Shown: positions 1-11,810 of the stretch, in pieces
How positions within the stretch are numbered: position 1 is the first letter of the stretch
Layout of the letters: every line of letters starts with the position of its first letter
From: Daphnia carinata
Taxonomy: Eukaryota > Arthropoda > Branchiopoda > Diplostraca > Daphniidae
Direction of reading: 5' to 3'
DNA length: 64,000 nt
Assembly: GCF_022539665.2 (NCBI RefSeq)
Contig: NC_081338.1
Location: 2,232,001 to 2,296,000, forward strand
The notes under the pieces: model-generated
Databases searched by the model: none
What the model was told of the DNA's origin: nothing
What the model saw: only the letters and a program-made list of their open reading frames with translations
Translations under genes and position numbers: made by a program

Positions 1-757
1 GACCCAGATGACGCATGATTAGATCCGAATAAATAGAGCTTGACGTCTGTTTGTTCCAGAGGAATTGCAATTTCACTTGTGTTGTATTACGTAATTGTTG
101 AAAATTGGTGTCTTTAATTTTCAACACATCAGCTTTTCCAATTAGGCTTAACAGATGGCAAACACACCTGTGATGTAAAGGAAGAGTATAATTGACGGTA
201 TTCGAACACTTCGGGTCTCCATGATGTCCATCCAATATTTCTCCGATTTCGAAATACGCCATTTCTTCTTCTTCTTCGTTTTCTTCGGAATCAAATTCTT
301 CATCGTAGATTGGCATAGTCGATATTTCCCCTCTCTCCCGAAAAGCCTTAAGAAAATTTAATCCATTATCAGTGGTTGAGCCCCGTAGTTTCCCCTGTAC
401 TCCAAACTCTGCGTGAATCCCCTCGATAACATTGGAGAGTACGTCGAATGTGTGTCGTCCTTTTATGCGACGAATTCCTAAGCAGGCACTATGTCGCTGT
501 AGTGAATCAGCGTCAAACCAATGTATGGTTTCCCCCAAATACGATCGCCTTCTACAAGTCCACGCATCAATCGTAGTTGCTGCATCCGTACATTTGCTTA
601 GCGCTTCCACTAGCTGTAGCCTTCGTTCTAGAAATTCCTTCTCCAGTTTGTTGGTGAAGAAAGTCCTTCCATGTAACACTAACCTAGGTGCTATCGTTGA
701 AATCATCTTCATAAACCCTGGCTTCTCAACCGTATTAATAGGCAACGACGTCAACAA
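1..757 (-). CDS. hAT transposase, catalytic region (partial)
   Basis: A minus-strand frame stays open for about 250 codons and leaves the window at base 1. It reads like the RNase H-like core of hAT transposases: a PINTVEKPGF stretch near the start, AATTIDAWTCRRRSYLG, then STTDNGLNFLKAFR, an acidic EENEEEEE loop, and a CVCHLL motif. These match the usual hAT order of first catalytic Asp, second Asp in a TDN-type motif, and Cys-His before the insertion domain. In the family this enzyme cuts and joins transposon ends in the nucleus. No stop is seen within this piece, but the joins to the upstream exons do not phase cleanly, so the whole gene may be decayed. The terminal dimerisation domain is outside the window. 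Confidence 0.75.
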   Translation of the reverse strand, partial: MLTSLPINTVEKPGFMKMISTIAPRLVLHGRTFFTNKLEKEFLERRLQLVEALSKCTDAATTIDAWTCRRRSYLGETIHWFDADSLQRHSACLGIRRIKGRHTFDVLSNVIEGIHAEFGVQGKLRGSTTDNGLNFLKAFRERGEISTMPIYDEEFDSEENEEEEEMAYFEIGEILDGHHGDPKCSNTVNYTLPLHHRCVCHLLSLIGKADVLKIKDTNFQQLRNTTQVKLQFLWNKQTSSSIYSDLIMRHLG

Positions 758-1457
758 TTATGTAATCCTGTTAATGAAGCAAATTAAACAACTTAAAGCA
801 ATATGGATACTGAAGTCATTTGTTACCAGCACCAATCTGTCCAGGTCTTGTTGTTTTATGATTTCATTTCTCTTCGTTGGAATTGAAGGGGACAGGAACG
901 TTGTAGAATTATCTTCATCTTTTAATTTCTGCACTGCTTCATTCCATCGCTGAAGATGACCCAACTCTTGAGTTAGATCATGTTTCTAGAAGTGCGATAC
1001 AATTTGTATTAAATCTATTAACAAATTGTATAATTTGAATAACTTACCAAATAGTGTCTTTTCGCATTATGTCTTGTGTAATTAGAAACCACGAGTGGTT
1101 TATGAGATCCATCTTTGTTCTTTTTTGGAACGCACCAGGGAATAGACATTTGAACATCCTTGCATTTTTTCCTTCCACATCCCCAACATATTCGAAAAAT
1201 TCCTCGCGAACATTCAGTTTCTTTGGGGTAGTTAAACTGCTAATGGCACAAGTTAACACATATTTTTAAACTACTTTCAGTGGCGAAACAATCGTTTGTC
1301 ACTTTGACGATTACAGACGTACTCTTAAAACAAGTTTTAGTGGGCGTAGGTATGAAACATTTCAAATTCAAAATAATACCTTTCATTTAATCCTGCTTTG
1401 TTGGAAGTCACATTGATTTTCGTCGGTAAACTCTTCACTTTCTGACATTGTCACCAT
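758..1457 (-). pseudogene. hAT transposase 5' exons (zinc-finger part)
   Basis: Three minus-strand pieces precede the hAT core. A possible start at 1457 opens MVTMSESEEF. A second piece (1044-1259) contains EEFFEYVGDVEGKNARMFKC and may be a degenerate BED-type zinc finger, the usual N-terminal DNA-binding module of hAT transposases. A third (about 758-985) contains GHLQRWNEAVQKLKDED. A good GTAAGT donor follows the second piece, but the obvious acceptor near 985 gives a phase mismatch and a stop, and the first piece stops before its likely donor. Either exon borders are misread or the gene has lost function. Confidence is moderate for identity, low for exact exons. Confidence 0.45.
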
Positions 1458-1559
1458 CCAATTCTCTATCACAATTCAAATGCAAATCTAGCACTATAGT
1501 AAAAAAGAAAGTCTAAACAGTAACTAAAATTCAAAGATGTTTTGTATTTTGTCCATAGG

Positions 1560-2117
1560 TGGCATCTGAAAATGATCGTAATAAATGATCGTGATTGCGA
1601 TCAGAATTTTTGATTTGATCGACGATCAAGATCATTTTTCAATGATTTGATCGACGATCAAGACCATTTTTCAATGATTTGATCGCTGATCAATTTTTTG
1701 ATCGTGATCGTGATCGCGATCAAAAAAAGATCGCGATCGTATTCTTCGTATATTCTTTAAACTTCCTGCGAACTTTAAATTTTAGGAAATTATATATACA
1801 CTATCAAAATTATAGCATAATTACCTTCAAGATGTGAAATGGGTGTTCAAGATTTGAAGTAGCGTCATCAGCAATAAATTTTACAAGCTCTAGTACTGTG
1901 AATGAGGGCTAAACAGCTTCCTCAGGGAAAAGGTTTCACAAAAATTTATATGAGTTCTAAACTCCTACGTTTGGTGGCGCGAAATTCTATCGAAAAAAAG
2001 ATCGCTGCCGATCAACGAGTTTTTTGATCGCCGATCAAATCAAAATCAAAAGATTTGATCGGCGTTCGTTTTTTTTATCGTAATCGGTGATCGATGATCG
2101 TGATCGCGGCAAGTCTG
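1560..2117. repeat. GATCG-rich subterminal repeat array of the hAT element
   Basis: Dozens of GATC, GATCG and CGATC words occur in both orientations, able to form many small hairpins. Inside it, 1611-1690 is a 32-bp tandem repeat in two near-identical copies and a partial third. Subterminal motif arrays like this are usual transposase-binding regions in hAT elements; that role here is inference. Confidence 0.55.
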
Positions 2118-3500
2118 ACCTAATGCAACGAGGTAATCCTTTTCTATCTCCAGTTCCTCTTGGGTTTTTGCGTAGACAGCTCTCTGGAAGCTGTCATAAA
2201 TTTCTTTCCTGTGGTTTAATTCGGTATTTGCTTTTCGCAGACGGATGTCTACGGCCCGAAAAGCGTGAAAATGACAAAGTTTATGCTTAGCGTTTACGAA
2301 TATATCCTTTGCCTCCGATTTCTGCGCAAACCTTGTCTGTGATGATCACTTCGGTTTTCAGTACGTTGTTATCCTAATGGTAATGCGAGTGTGTTAGTAT
2401 TGATCTAGATAAATATTTATAGTAATTGCAGTTACCTTTGAAAAGAATGTCAGGCCGGCTTTAATCCTTTCTGTTGTTTCCTCACGGACAAAAAAGAAAC
2501 AAACAGGCTGTCCAAGTCCAAAGTTATCCTTTATCATAATTGTGTAGAGAGGCTTTCCTAATTTATTAGTCCGACGGGTTCCGTCGAGTTGTATGGCCTC
2601 AGGAAACTTGGCGAATAGTTCTACTTTTTCTTGAAGTTGTATGTAAATCATGTTAACTTCACCGTCGGCATCGGTGTCGACGTGGATTATGCTACCTCCA
2701 GCGCGGAGATGCTCTAGTTTTTCGGACGTGGAGGTCCATTCAGAGGTAGATAATCCTAGTAAGATAAAGTTGTTTAATCTATACATAGACAAATTAGACC
2801 ATTGTTATATATACCTTGCACGAGCTGCCGACGATTTTCTATGTTTTTCGATGTTACATACTTGTTGTATTTAAGTTTAAGTTCACTGGTGACTTTTCCT
2901 GGTAAAACGTCCATCTTAACGGCGTTGTCGACCAACTGAGTTTCAGTCTCGTTAAGATTTCTAGAAAATAATTACGTAAAATAAGGTTTTGCGGTCATTT
3001 GCATAAATAAATGATGTTTTCTTTTAATACCTCATGCGATGATAGAGCTGGATATGTTCCGCGGAAAGGGCATGGTTTTCGTGATTTAAATTGAATCCAG
3101 TTTTTTGTGCAACGAATTTCTCATCCAAAGGGTTGAAAACGACCTTAAAGGTGAAAGGGCAATTGCAGGCAAACTGAAATTGGTTGGGACGAGTCTGATC
3201 CTTCGGGCGGGATTGGGGCTTTCCATTGTGCTTACAAACGATGGTAGCATGCTTAACTTTCGACTTTTCGTCCAAAGTTGCACCTTTCAACTGCGGAAAA
3301 AATTATTGTTATTATTAATTGGAAGTTGATGTTATCAGTATTTCAAACTTACCACTTTATTGTAAGCAACGATAGTTTTCTTGTCCTTAAAACATAGCGT
3401 GTAGTAATTAACAGTCTCGAATTCCTACAAAAAAGTCTCAAACTCCTCCCAACTAGCGAAAGCCTTACCTGGTTTAAATGTAGCAAGAGCCATTGTAGAA
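2118..3500 (-). pseudogene. MULE/ZSWIM-type transposase gene, truncated and broken
   Basis: The minus strand carries remains of a Mutator-like transposase of the FAR1/ZSWIM3 type. A likely start near 3491 (MALATFKPGKAFASWEEFE) leads to an in-frame TAG about 25 codons in, within a small duplication of the FET-coding bases. Next comes a FAR1-like zinc-binding region (3024-3290: CNCPFTFKV ... NHENHAL), a linker exon (2794-2960), then the catalytic part at 2394-2792 (FPEAIQLDGTRRTNK, first Asp in LDG). It continues below 2390 through a frameshift into HKLCHFHAFRAVDIRLRKAN, the Cys-x-x-His region. Coding ends abruptly at 2118, where the hAT terminus begins, so the C-terminal half is missing. Function is lost; identity is fairly sure. 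Confidence 0.65.
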
Positions 3501-3859
3501 AACACAAAAATAACTGAAATTGATGTAAGATAAAATTAAAAAGAGCGTATATAACGCGTGTCAAAATTAAAAGGAGCGTAAATAACGCGTGTCGAAATTA
3601 AAAGAAGCGTAAATAACGCGTTTCGAACTAGAAAAAACATGAAATACAAAATTAATTAAAAAATAGTAGTTAAGAGTAAAAAAGTTTTGTCAAAAATGAG
3701 TAGTCAATTTGCAAAAAAAAAATCGGAAGCGGAGGATGCGCGTGTGGTCAGTATGAGAGCCGAATATCGAATTACAGGTTTTGGATAAATATCGGGTATA
3801 TAATAAATTGGTCGACACCTCTACCTCTTTTTTCAAATTCATAAGGCAACAGCACTCTT

Positions 3860-4145
3860 AGTTTTTTAATGCGTAATACTCATATAATTATAGAACAACT
3901 TCTCTTTAACAGACCGCTTCCGTACTTCATAATCCCTCAGCCGTGGATAATCTTTTCATCCTTAATGCTCATGTAATACTAGTACAACTTCTCTTCATCA
4001 GGCCGCTTCCGTACTCCATAATCTCTCTTCCAGGAATAATCTTTTAAGCCTTAAAAACATGTAAAACTTGAACAACTTCTCTTCATCAGGCCACTTCCAT
4101 TAAACATAATCTCTAATCTATGGATAATCGTAGAAGAATAATCCA
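3860..4145. repeat. 88-bp tandem repeat, about three copies
   Basis: The phrase ACAACTTCTCTT recurs at 3895, 3984 and 4072, giving 88-89 bp units with shared inner words (GGCCGCTTCCGTACT, CATAATC, GGATAATC). Copies differ by several substitutions. No coding potential seen; nothing else is recognised in 3600-4250. Confidence 0.7.
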
Positions 4146-4309
4146 TAAGTCACCATCAATTTCGTGCTACCATTAAACATAACACACCATACAATGTCCT
4201 TGTACAATACCTTTATAAATGCTGGGCAAATAGAAACATTAAAAAAAAAATTAACGCTTAGTACTGTTGTCGGTTGGTAGCCACAAGCGTAATATATGTA
4301 TTGTAGATA

Positions 4310-4660
4310 TGTATTTATTAAAGCTAAGGATTATATTTGCAAAGTATGTATAAACACTAAGTGACGAAACAATACAAAAAGCTATTTAAAAATTCACTAC
4401 ATAAATTTTGCAATCGTTAAAAAGAAAAAAAATGCCCCACAGATTTTCAGTCTTGTGGTGTGTTATTGCCGATACTATATATACCTATGTTTGATAAGTA
4501 ATCTTTCGGTAAAATAGGGGCAAAGTTGTTTTATTGCAACGAAATCTTTCGGTGCAATAGGGAATAAAGCCACTTATTGCAACGACAGATTTCGGTACAA
4601 TAGTGAAAAAAGCCCTTATTGCAACGACAGATTTCGGTGCAATAGATTCCACCAATTTTT
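4310..4660 (+). mobile_element. 3' fragment of PHD-finger element (second copy at 45.4-46.1 kb)
   Basis: The plus strand around 4312-4345 encodes IKAKDYICKVCIN, closely matching the end of the PHD finger at 45525-45560 (PKAKGYICKLCIN). Similarity continues downstream through the words AACAATACA, AAAAGCT and ATGCCCCAC, then to the TTTCGGTGCAATAG palindromes that also close the second copy. So this is the 3' end of the same element family, with the 5' part missing. Confidence 0.55.
4500..4650. repeat. 43-bp tandem palindromic repeat
   Basis: TTATTGCAACGA recurs at 4531, 4574 and 4617. Each 43-bp unit contains an inverted repeat: TTATTGCAACGA facing TTTCGGTGCAATAG. A single palindromic copy occurs at 46068-46098, so this array looks like an amplified terminal repeat. 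Confidence 0.65.
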
Positions 4661-7420
4661 ATAGCTGGAAATCGTCTGTTAAGACTACTATCATAAAGAA
4701 GCGGACAAAAACATTGTATTTCATTCTGGTATTTGCATGCATACTCGCGAACGAAAACCATACTTGTTCTGTGTCAGATTTACTTCATTGGTTTAGCGAT
4801 GTGGATAAAGAAAGCGTCCATATCACGACGCGTCGGAGTTCAAATATAGGCAGATGTGAATAAATGAACATATTGTTCTTTTTCCTATTATACCAATCAC
4901 CATCTATTATTCAATGAGATATCTATTGGAAATTATCGATGCAACATTTATCTAAAAATGTCAATTATCTAAAAACTATAATATATCGTCGAATCGTGGA
5001 AGAATAGCGATATATCGTTAGAAAGTTTAGATAGTCACCCACATTAGTCATGAATGGTTACATACGGCGAGACAACGAACAGTCGGTTGTCAAAGAAACA
5101 AAGGATGCGGACTGAAGTTCTCCAAACAACTCTGCCTTAGCCCATAGAAAATCATGAGGAATCGTGTTAGTCAGAGTGGTTTAAGAGGGCCGTATGAAGC
5201 GAGGATCTAGATACTATAGTAGATCTCTGAAGCCTGCATAGATTTTTAAAGAACAATTTTTAAAAGTTCGATTAAATCCAGCATATGTACCAAAATAAAC
5301 CTCCATTTTTTCCACTGAATGAGTTGCGTATCTCTGGCGATGAATCCAGTCAAGTTTTTATAAACGCTTTGCATAACGACTCCTTATGTTGGATAAGGAA
5401 TAACCTGATTATCACCACTGGGACGTCGACAGCTGGTTGCTGATGATGAAACGTTATTCGGCGAACCTTTTTTATCAACATTGTTGTTTAAAATGATATT
5501 GTTATGTTGTTATATTATAATTTATCATAGTTTACCTTGGTTCTATGCATCAGTAGAGCTAGAGTGGATGGCTTGGCATTGTGCAGTGTTTTTTTTGGCA
5601 GCCTCATCGAAATAATTTTGATAAATATTATCTTGTGCATCAGAATGATAAGCCTGGCGAATTTTCTTTCATATTAGAGGTGTTCCCGCTAGCCAAAATA
5701 GTATTACCATATTTGTTGCAGTAACTTAGTGGTAAACAGTATATCTATTACACCGAATAAAAAAAATTCCACAATAAGCTCTCATTATTTCGCATTTTTC
5801 GCAAATGTTGAGACGTGAGAATATTGACGATGAGAGGAACTAAACTAGTAGAATGAAATATTAATGTATCGTCGATCAAAGAGATTTGTTTACCAAAAAA
5901 AAAACGTTACTCTAATTCTGGCAAGTCAACAATTTGTTAACATTCTTAAAGTTCTCGAATCTTTTGTTAAATTGTGTCGGAAATCTGCAATTGGTTATAC
6001 AAATAATTGGTAGGCCTATCATATGCACATATCGAATTTTCCGAAGTGATATATGATTTCGGTTTCAGCCGTTTTTTCCGATACCGATCTTTCGATAAAC
6101 GACAACCGTAAAAAATTGTTTCTGTTTATTTTAAAAGAAAAATAAGGTTTGTATCTCTGAAAGCTAAATAGCGTCAGAGTTACGGGTGAAAAATACATTA
6201 TCTGGAGTTGGTTTTAAACTCTAACAGAATGTAAGATAGTTTGTTTGTGTATGTAGAGGTAAAATATTACAATCGTTTCTCCTAGCCAAATTCAATAACA
6301 AGGTTATGTTTTAGATATATTTTTATAGTAAGTTTTAAGCTCTATAATGTTTGGTGAAAGTTGATGAGGTCATATGGATCTGCATCGATCGACAGAATAT
6401 CTTCCTCTTCATCTTCCACCTCCAGCTTCCCGATTTTCTTCCGCGAAATTACCGCTTTCAGCCTTCGTGGGTGTCAATTCCATGGTCCGGTATATCGGCT
6501 TGGAGCGTAATAAGAATGTTCATATTGGATAAGGGTGTTAAGAGAAATTAGCCGACCTCGTCCGTGTGTCCTCCCTTGTCTTGATAGCATGTATCTCATA
6601 CTGTGCGAGGAGGCAGCGACCTCGTTCTCTGCCGCAGGGAGGCCTGAACCCAACGTACCATTCAGGATCGACGAATGGTCTTTCTCATGCTAGTATATAC
6701 CACACGGGTATGAGTGTAACACCGGTTTCGGGTCGGTCTTTGTTTCAGTTTTCGGGGCGATCTTTGAGTCGGTTTTTAGTTCAGTTTTTGCGATAGTCAA
6801 CCAACTTGGAGCCGATGCAGCTTCTATCTTGGCTTCTATCTTGTCTTCCCATTTTCTGGGTTTGGTTGTCCGCACAGTATCTGGTTTCGCCCCTATACTT
6901 AAGAGTTCGAGCTTTTTTGATGGGACGCCAGGGATAAAGCTTTACCGCTATTGGAAGCAGTGAGTTGAGGGGGGGAGTTAAAGTTTGAGGTTCAGCAGTT
7001 GCTGCGGCAAAGCGATTGAGTTCTTGAATTTGTCACCTACGTACCTCCGTGTCACTGAACTACCTTGGTTGGTGCGGTCCAGTCTCCGGCCTTTTCAGAC
7101 CCGTCTTCCTCTTCTTCATTCGCTTGATCTTTAGCGCGCCCCTAATGTTTGCAGCTGTAGTAACCAAAGCTGTGAACAGGTGGTAATCAATGGAATAATG
7201 TATTGCAAAGATTTTAGGTCATTTTGAATAAAACTCTTTAAAAAATAATTTTTCAACTTAGTTTAGTTTTCTGGCAACATTAAGCTTTGGGGGAAGTCCA
7301 TCATAGTTTATACTTGGCCAAAGTTTAACGTGCTGCCTCAGTTGGATTCCAAATTGAAACTGGAAACATCAATGTGTCCAGTTTGTGATCGATAGCAGTC
7401 AGTTGATGCTAAGGTATGTA
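4661..7420. other. No recognisable gene; scattered decayed sequence
   Basis: No open frame here resembles a known protein. Around 6560-7150 the base composition becomes GC-richer and minus-strand frames are lysine/threonine/proline-rich (for example 6690-6875), which could be the remnant of a retroelement gag, but nothing decisive is visible. Confidence 0.4.
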
Positions 7421-8383
7421 GAGGAGACCGGGGCTAATCGGGACACGGGTTAGTTGGGACAAGCTATTTTTTACAGAGACGCTTAATTATAAAATTATGA
7501 AATTTACACATCATGTTTATTAACTACATGGGCATTTGGGGATGAGTTTTTGTGATAGAGGTGGCATCCATTCTTAAGATACGGCCATAAGAAATTTTTA
7601 AGGGGTCGAAATTATGTTGTGCTCTAATAAAAAATATTTATTTACGGCCACGTCATTTGATGTACAATTTTGCAAAAAATATAGTGAAATCCACTGTTCA
7701 TTTTCACACATTTCTTTGGTTTTCCAAAAAAAATTATGACGTGGTTTGCTGAAAATCACACATTTTCAGAGACACCACCCATGGGGCAGGTTGGGAAAAC
7801 AAATTCTGGGGTAAAATGGGACGGGATAAAGCTATTCCGTTTCCCGGATATGTAAATTCTTTTCTTGTCACTATGTTAATTTTGGTCCAAACAAAATTAG
7901 AACTCAGCTGTGATTTAATATTTTGTATTTTCATTATTCCTATTTCAGTATTAAAAAGGTTTTTTAATGCTGACCTCACTTTTTGTCGTTTCATCTTGTC
8001 AATTTTCTAGTCTCCAGCAATTTTACAAAATTCTCGTCGATTGATTAAACAAACCATGCCAAAATATATACTGGCTGGTTTGTAATAAGACAACGTAGGA
8101 CTTGAAAACTTTTTTTTTTTAAATTGTAGGACCAGCCAGTAGCACGATATTAGCTCTGTCCTGAGTTACCCCATGTCCGTCCCAAGTTACCACGCTCATC
8201 GAGTGAGCCAACGAATTTTAGGTAAGTTTCAGTATTTTTTTTAACCACTAAAAGTGAAAATATTTTCCTTAAAAGAATACTGTGTATAGATAAAGACAGT
8301 GCGGTTTTAATGGAGAAGAAAGGTTTTGTTTATCTCTCACTAGTCGAAAATTATTCGACAAAAAAGAAACGCGTCCCAATTAG

Positions 8384-8535
8384 CGGCATGTGGACGATTG
8401 CCCCCTTTAACAAATGCTCACCCAGCTCCGGAACAGTTGCCCCCTGACTTTTGCCCCCCAATATTAACGACCCCCTAACTAATGCCCCATTAACTAAAGT
8501 CCCTGTCAAATATAACAATTGACCCCCATTTATTG
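8384..8535 (+). repeat. MULE-1 left terminal inverted repeat
   Basis: Reads GACGATTGCCCCCTTT near the tip and carries five or more (T)GCCCCC words. It pairs with 11313-11447 plus 18616-18621. The outermost 8-9 bases, between the target duplication and GACGATTG, do not match the other end. Confidence 0.75.
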
Positions 8536-9105
8536 TGTTTAACTGTCTTGCACAAAAAGTGACCGCTACAATAAAATATTATTGGCAATTACCTTGAGTT
8601 TGTTTTCATTGTTATTGTTAATTGCGCCTGCTACTGGCCTGTTCGATACTGTCATCAAATAAAATATTGCTGTCTGCTATTGATAAAGTGTAGCGGTGAA
8701 TGTCGTGTGTCTGTGTGTTTGCTATGTTTTGATCTATCGGACTTTGGAGGTAGGTACCAATCATAGGAAAGTAAAAGATAAGTAAAATAAGGAATCCGCG
8801 CGTCGGGTCATGCGTTTGATCGCGCATCGGATATAGCACAGCTCCCTTAGGGATGTCACAGCAAACAGGCTTGTTTGTAGTTACCTACCTTGTGTGTTCC
8901 AGCCCATTTTTGCTTTTGCCTCCTTTCTCCTTCTTTGACTCTTATTGGTTTCCGACTTGTGTAATTTTGTAACCTGACCTTGTAATTGTTATTATTTTTG
9001 AATAAACCTATATATAGGAAGTAGGAAGTCACAAATGTCAATTCATTCTTCTCTAGCACATCTTGCGCATCTCTGATTTACATCTCTACTCTTTTAATTT
9101 GTAAA

Positions 9106-11290
9106 ATGTTTTACGAAGAAGACGAGTTCCCTATGGTTGAACCCGTTAAAGGAGTTAAATACAGTGGTACCCGCTACAACTCCGAGGAGGATTTATTTAC
9201 CATCTACAGAAGAAAACGTAAGAATTTGATTTTGTATTCAAGCATAGTTGAGCAGTAATTCTTAATATATTATTTTTACAGATACACGCACAACATATAT
9301 CACTGCAAGTACCATAAGAAACTTCAGGGGAGCTGCAAGGTGAGAGTTAAATCGGGACTTGAAGATGCTATTTTTAGCAAACACGGTGATACTAAGCATA
9401 ATCATCCACCCGAGCTGGAAGAACAGCAGTTGCTTCGTGTAGTCAACGCGTGTGCTGATGCTGCTGCTGTGGATCGCCGTAAACCTCGGATTGTGTTTGA
9501 CGCCGTTCGGAGAGAGTAAGTCCATCTTCATTGAGGAAATCATTAAATATTCATCATTAAATTATTCAAGAAATGCTGGGGTTAACATTGGCTATGGTGA
9601 TGCAATGCAGCGTCGGATGCAGCGATCAAAAAGGAGAAGGCAATCACAAATACCCAAGACTATAGAAGAAATAGCTGGATTGATTGAAGAGTATCAGGAG
9701 TATAGGTAATGCCAAAAATTAATACTATTAAGAAAATTTCAATATCTCTTTTCTTTTAAAGGGATGCCTTTGGTGATGGAAAATTTTTTAGAGGCCTGGT
9801 AAAGACGGTTGAGGGAGAAGCATTGGTCTTTTTATCCCCGACACTACTGCCGGAACTTAGTGAAGCGACCGAACTTCAGGCTGACGCAACTTTTCGAACA
9901 GTCCCCGGATTGATTATACAGCTCTTCACTATCCACATCACAAGGGGTCATTTGGTAAATAACTATTATTGTAGGGGGTATTGGTAAAAAAAAGCTGTAA
10001 ACTGGTATTTTACCATAATTTTCCATTAGGCATTACCATTTGCGTACATTCTAATGACTAGAAAATCACGCATCCTTTATGATGCTGTGCTAGAGAAAGT
10101 CATCGATATTTTTGATGAACTTCATCCGGACCGTTTCATTTCGGTTGATCTCATCATGTCTGATTATGAAGCAGCAATTCAAGGTTCGATGGCGGCCGCG
10201 TTTCATGGAAGTCAACATATTGGTTGCTTTTTTCCGTACTCTCAGGTATATTTATCTTTTGAATATGTTGCAGGCACTTTAATTAATCTAATTTTATTCA
10301 GGCTATCTGGAGAAGGATACAAAAGTATGGCCTTTAGTTTGCGTATAAGAACCGCTCTGTCATAGAAAAATACGTAAAGGAGCTTATCGCGTTAGCGCTT
10401 TTGCCGTCGGATGAAATTTTGGCCGGTTATCAAGTAAGTGCCTGACATTTTAAATTGAAATTTCGAAATTCTTACACAGTTTTTTTTTACAACAGAATAT
10501 AAAAGCCTACTATCATGATGTTCTCCGCCGTGAAAGTGCAGCAATTCAGGCAGGAATAAAGCAACTGAACAACTATTTCCTTAGTTACTGGATTGGTGAA
10601 ATTACTCCGCAAGTCTTCAGTGTTTTTGGCCTGGTGAACCGGACAAATAATTTGGTGGAATCGTGGCACAGGTGGCTGAATGACCGCATGGGAAAATCCC
10701 ATCTTAATGTTTGGGATTTCATCTGTAAGTGGGGTTTCGAATATTTTTAAATGCATTTAATATGTACAATTCAGAATGATAATTTGAACAATTCATATTT
10801 TTTAGATTATATCAAGGAAGCCGAGGATTCTAAAACTCGTGATTACCAACCCGACGACAACCCCTTTCGCAGCAAAAACGGAATGAGGTCATATCAAAAA
10901 GGATTTTATTGAGGGTGTCATCTCTATGCGGGATTTTCTAAAAAAATCCAGGCATTTAACTGAGCCAGACGTAAGTTAGCATTTAATTTGTAACTTATAA
11001 TTTATCTTAATGGCGTTGAATTACATTTTCAGCTGATTACACAAAACCAAGCCGACTCGACCGAAAGGACAACAATTCAACCGGGAACTGTTAGAGCGCC
11101 TGCAATTAACCACGCTTCTCCTGCAGTCGAGCCAGCCGACAATGATAATGATCCTTCGGCTGAAGCCGAAATAACACCTGTAACCAGTCGGCCACGCCGT
11201 ATAGTTCACGTACCCCGTCACCTGTCAGCAGACGGTGGTTCCCCAATTACGCCTCCCAGTCGACGATGTACCCGGAGAAGACAAAAATAA
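9106..11290 (+). pseudogene. MULE-1 transposase with FLYWCH-type finger, inactivated
   Basis: About nine exons split by short introns. A start at 9106 opens MFYEEDEFPMV. The next exon has a FLYWCH-type zinc finger (YHCKYHKKLQGSCKVRV ... HNHPPE). Then comes a basic/coiled stretch (MQRSKRRRQSQIPKTIEE), the MULE catalytic part (LQADATFRTVPGLIIQLF, with the first Asp), VDLIMSDYEAAIQGS (second Asp), QHIGCFF, and NRTNNLVESWHRW (likely catalytic Glu). The end is a disordered tail rich in Pro/Ala stopping at 11290. Breaks: a TAG after RRIQKYGL (near 10333), frameshifts in the exon at 10806-10970, and a phase mismatch at the first intron. The family catalyses cut-and-paste transposition; this copy should be dead. 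Confidence 0.8.
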
Positions 11291-11312
11291 AACCTGTTTT
11301 ACTTATTGTCTA

Positions 11313-11447
11313 TCATATTGCCTAGGGAAGGGGGCTATTGTTAGGTTTGAATAGGGGGCATTAGTTAGGAGGGGCATTAGTTTTGGGGGGCAAAAGTCGG
11401 GGGGGGGGGCAACTGTAGCAAAGCCGGGAGGGGGCATTTGTCAAAGG
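11313..11447 (-). repeat. MULE-1 right terminal inverted repeat (main part)
   Basis: G-rich strand of the left repeat: GGGGGCATTAGTTAGG, GGGGGGCAAAAGTCGG and GGGGGCATTTGTCAAAG mirror the C-rich words at 8400-8535. Its last few bases were pushed to 18616-18621 by the Gypsy insertion. Confidence 0.75.
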
Positions 11448-11452
11448 GGGCA

Positions 11453-11557
11453 TGTAATGTTTGATACAGCCACCAGATAGCGCTGTTGCTATGTGGGGGG
11501 ACTAGAGTCGAATACAGTACGTGATAGCCAGCCAAGGAGCATGATCACAACCTATCC
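11453..11557 (+). repeat. Gypsy 5' LTR, first part
   Basis: Matches 18440-18544 with two substitutions. It ends in TATCC, which is repeated at 13900-13904 as the duplication made by the inner insertion. Confidence 0.92.
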
Positions 11558-11574
11558 CTACTAGCACTGTGCCG

Positions 11575-11810
11575 TCACAGGGACATTCGTAGGATATCCG
11601 TCGGATCCGAGCTGGATATCCATTTCGACGTCCGACGGATATCACAGGGACTTCCTAATGTCCGCTCTTAGGGACATCCCAACAGGGATGTTCAATGGAT
11701 ATCAATCATCGGACGTCCCTTGTCGGTTAACGTATGGATATCCTCATAATGTCCATGAACAGACATCCCCCGAACGTCCCGCAGAAGCAAAGTAAGGATA
11801 TTGTGCGTAC
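11575..11810. repeat. Palindrome-rich GGATATCC/GGACGTCC array
   Basis: Words such as GGATATCC, GGACGTCC, GGGACATCC and their inverses recur every 15-30 bp. A similar array, not the same sequence, is at 48760-49015. It may be the subterminal region of the inserted element. Confidence 0.5.

Larger units (their letters stand above)
1..2117 (-). mobile_element. hAT-family DNA transposon, 5' half (runs off window start)
   Basis: The minus strand encodes a hAT-type transposase whose 5' end lies near 1457; the rest of the element is outside the window. Upstream of the coding part, 1560-2117 is packed with GATCG motifs in both orientations and ends at 2117 with a CAGACTTG-type tip, read on the minus strand. 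A closely similar tip is at 52490-52510. I take 2117 as the element's end because a different transposase gene is cut exactly there. No target duplication can be checked since the other end is missing. Confidence 0.6.

Noticed and set aside
432-953. 173-codon plus-strand open frame
   Set aside because: It is antisense to the hAT transposase exon, whose minus-strand frame has clear family motifs.
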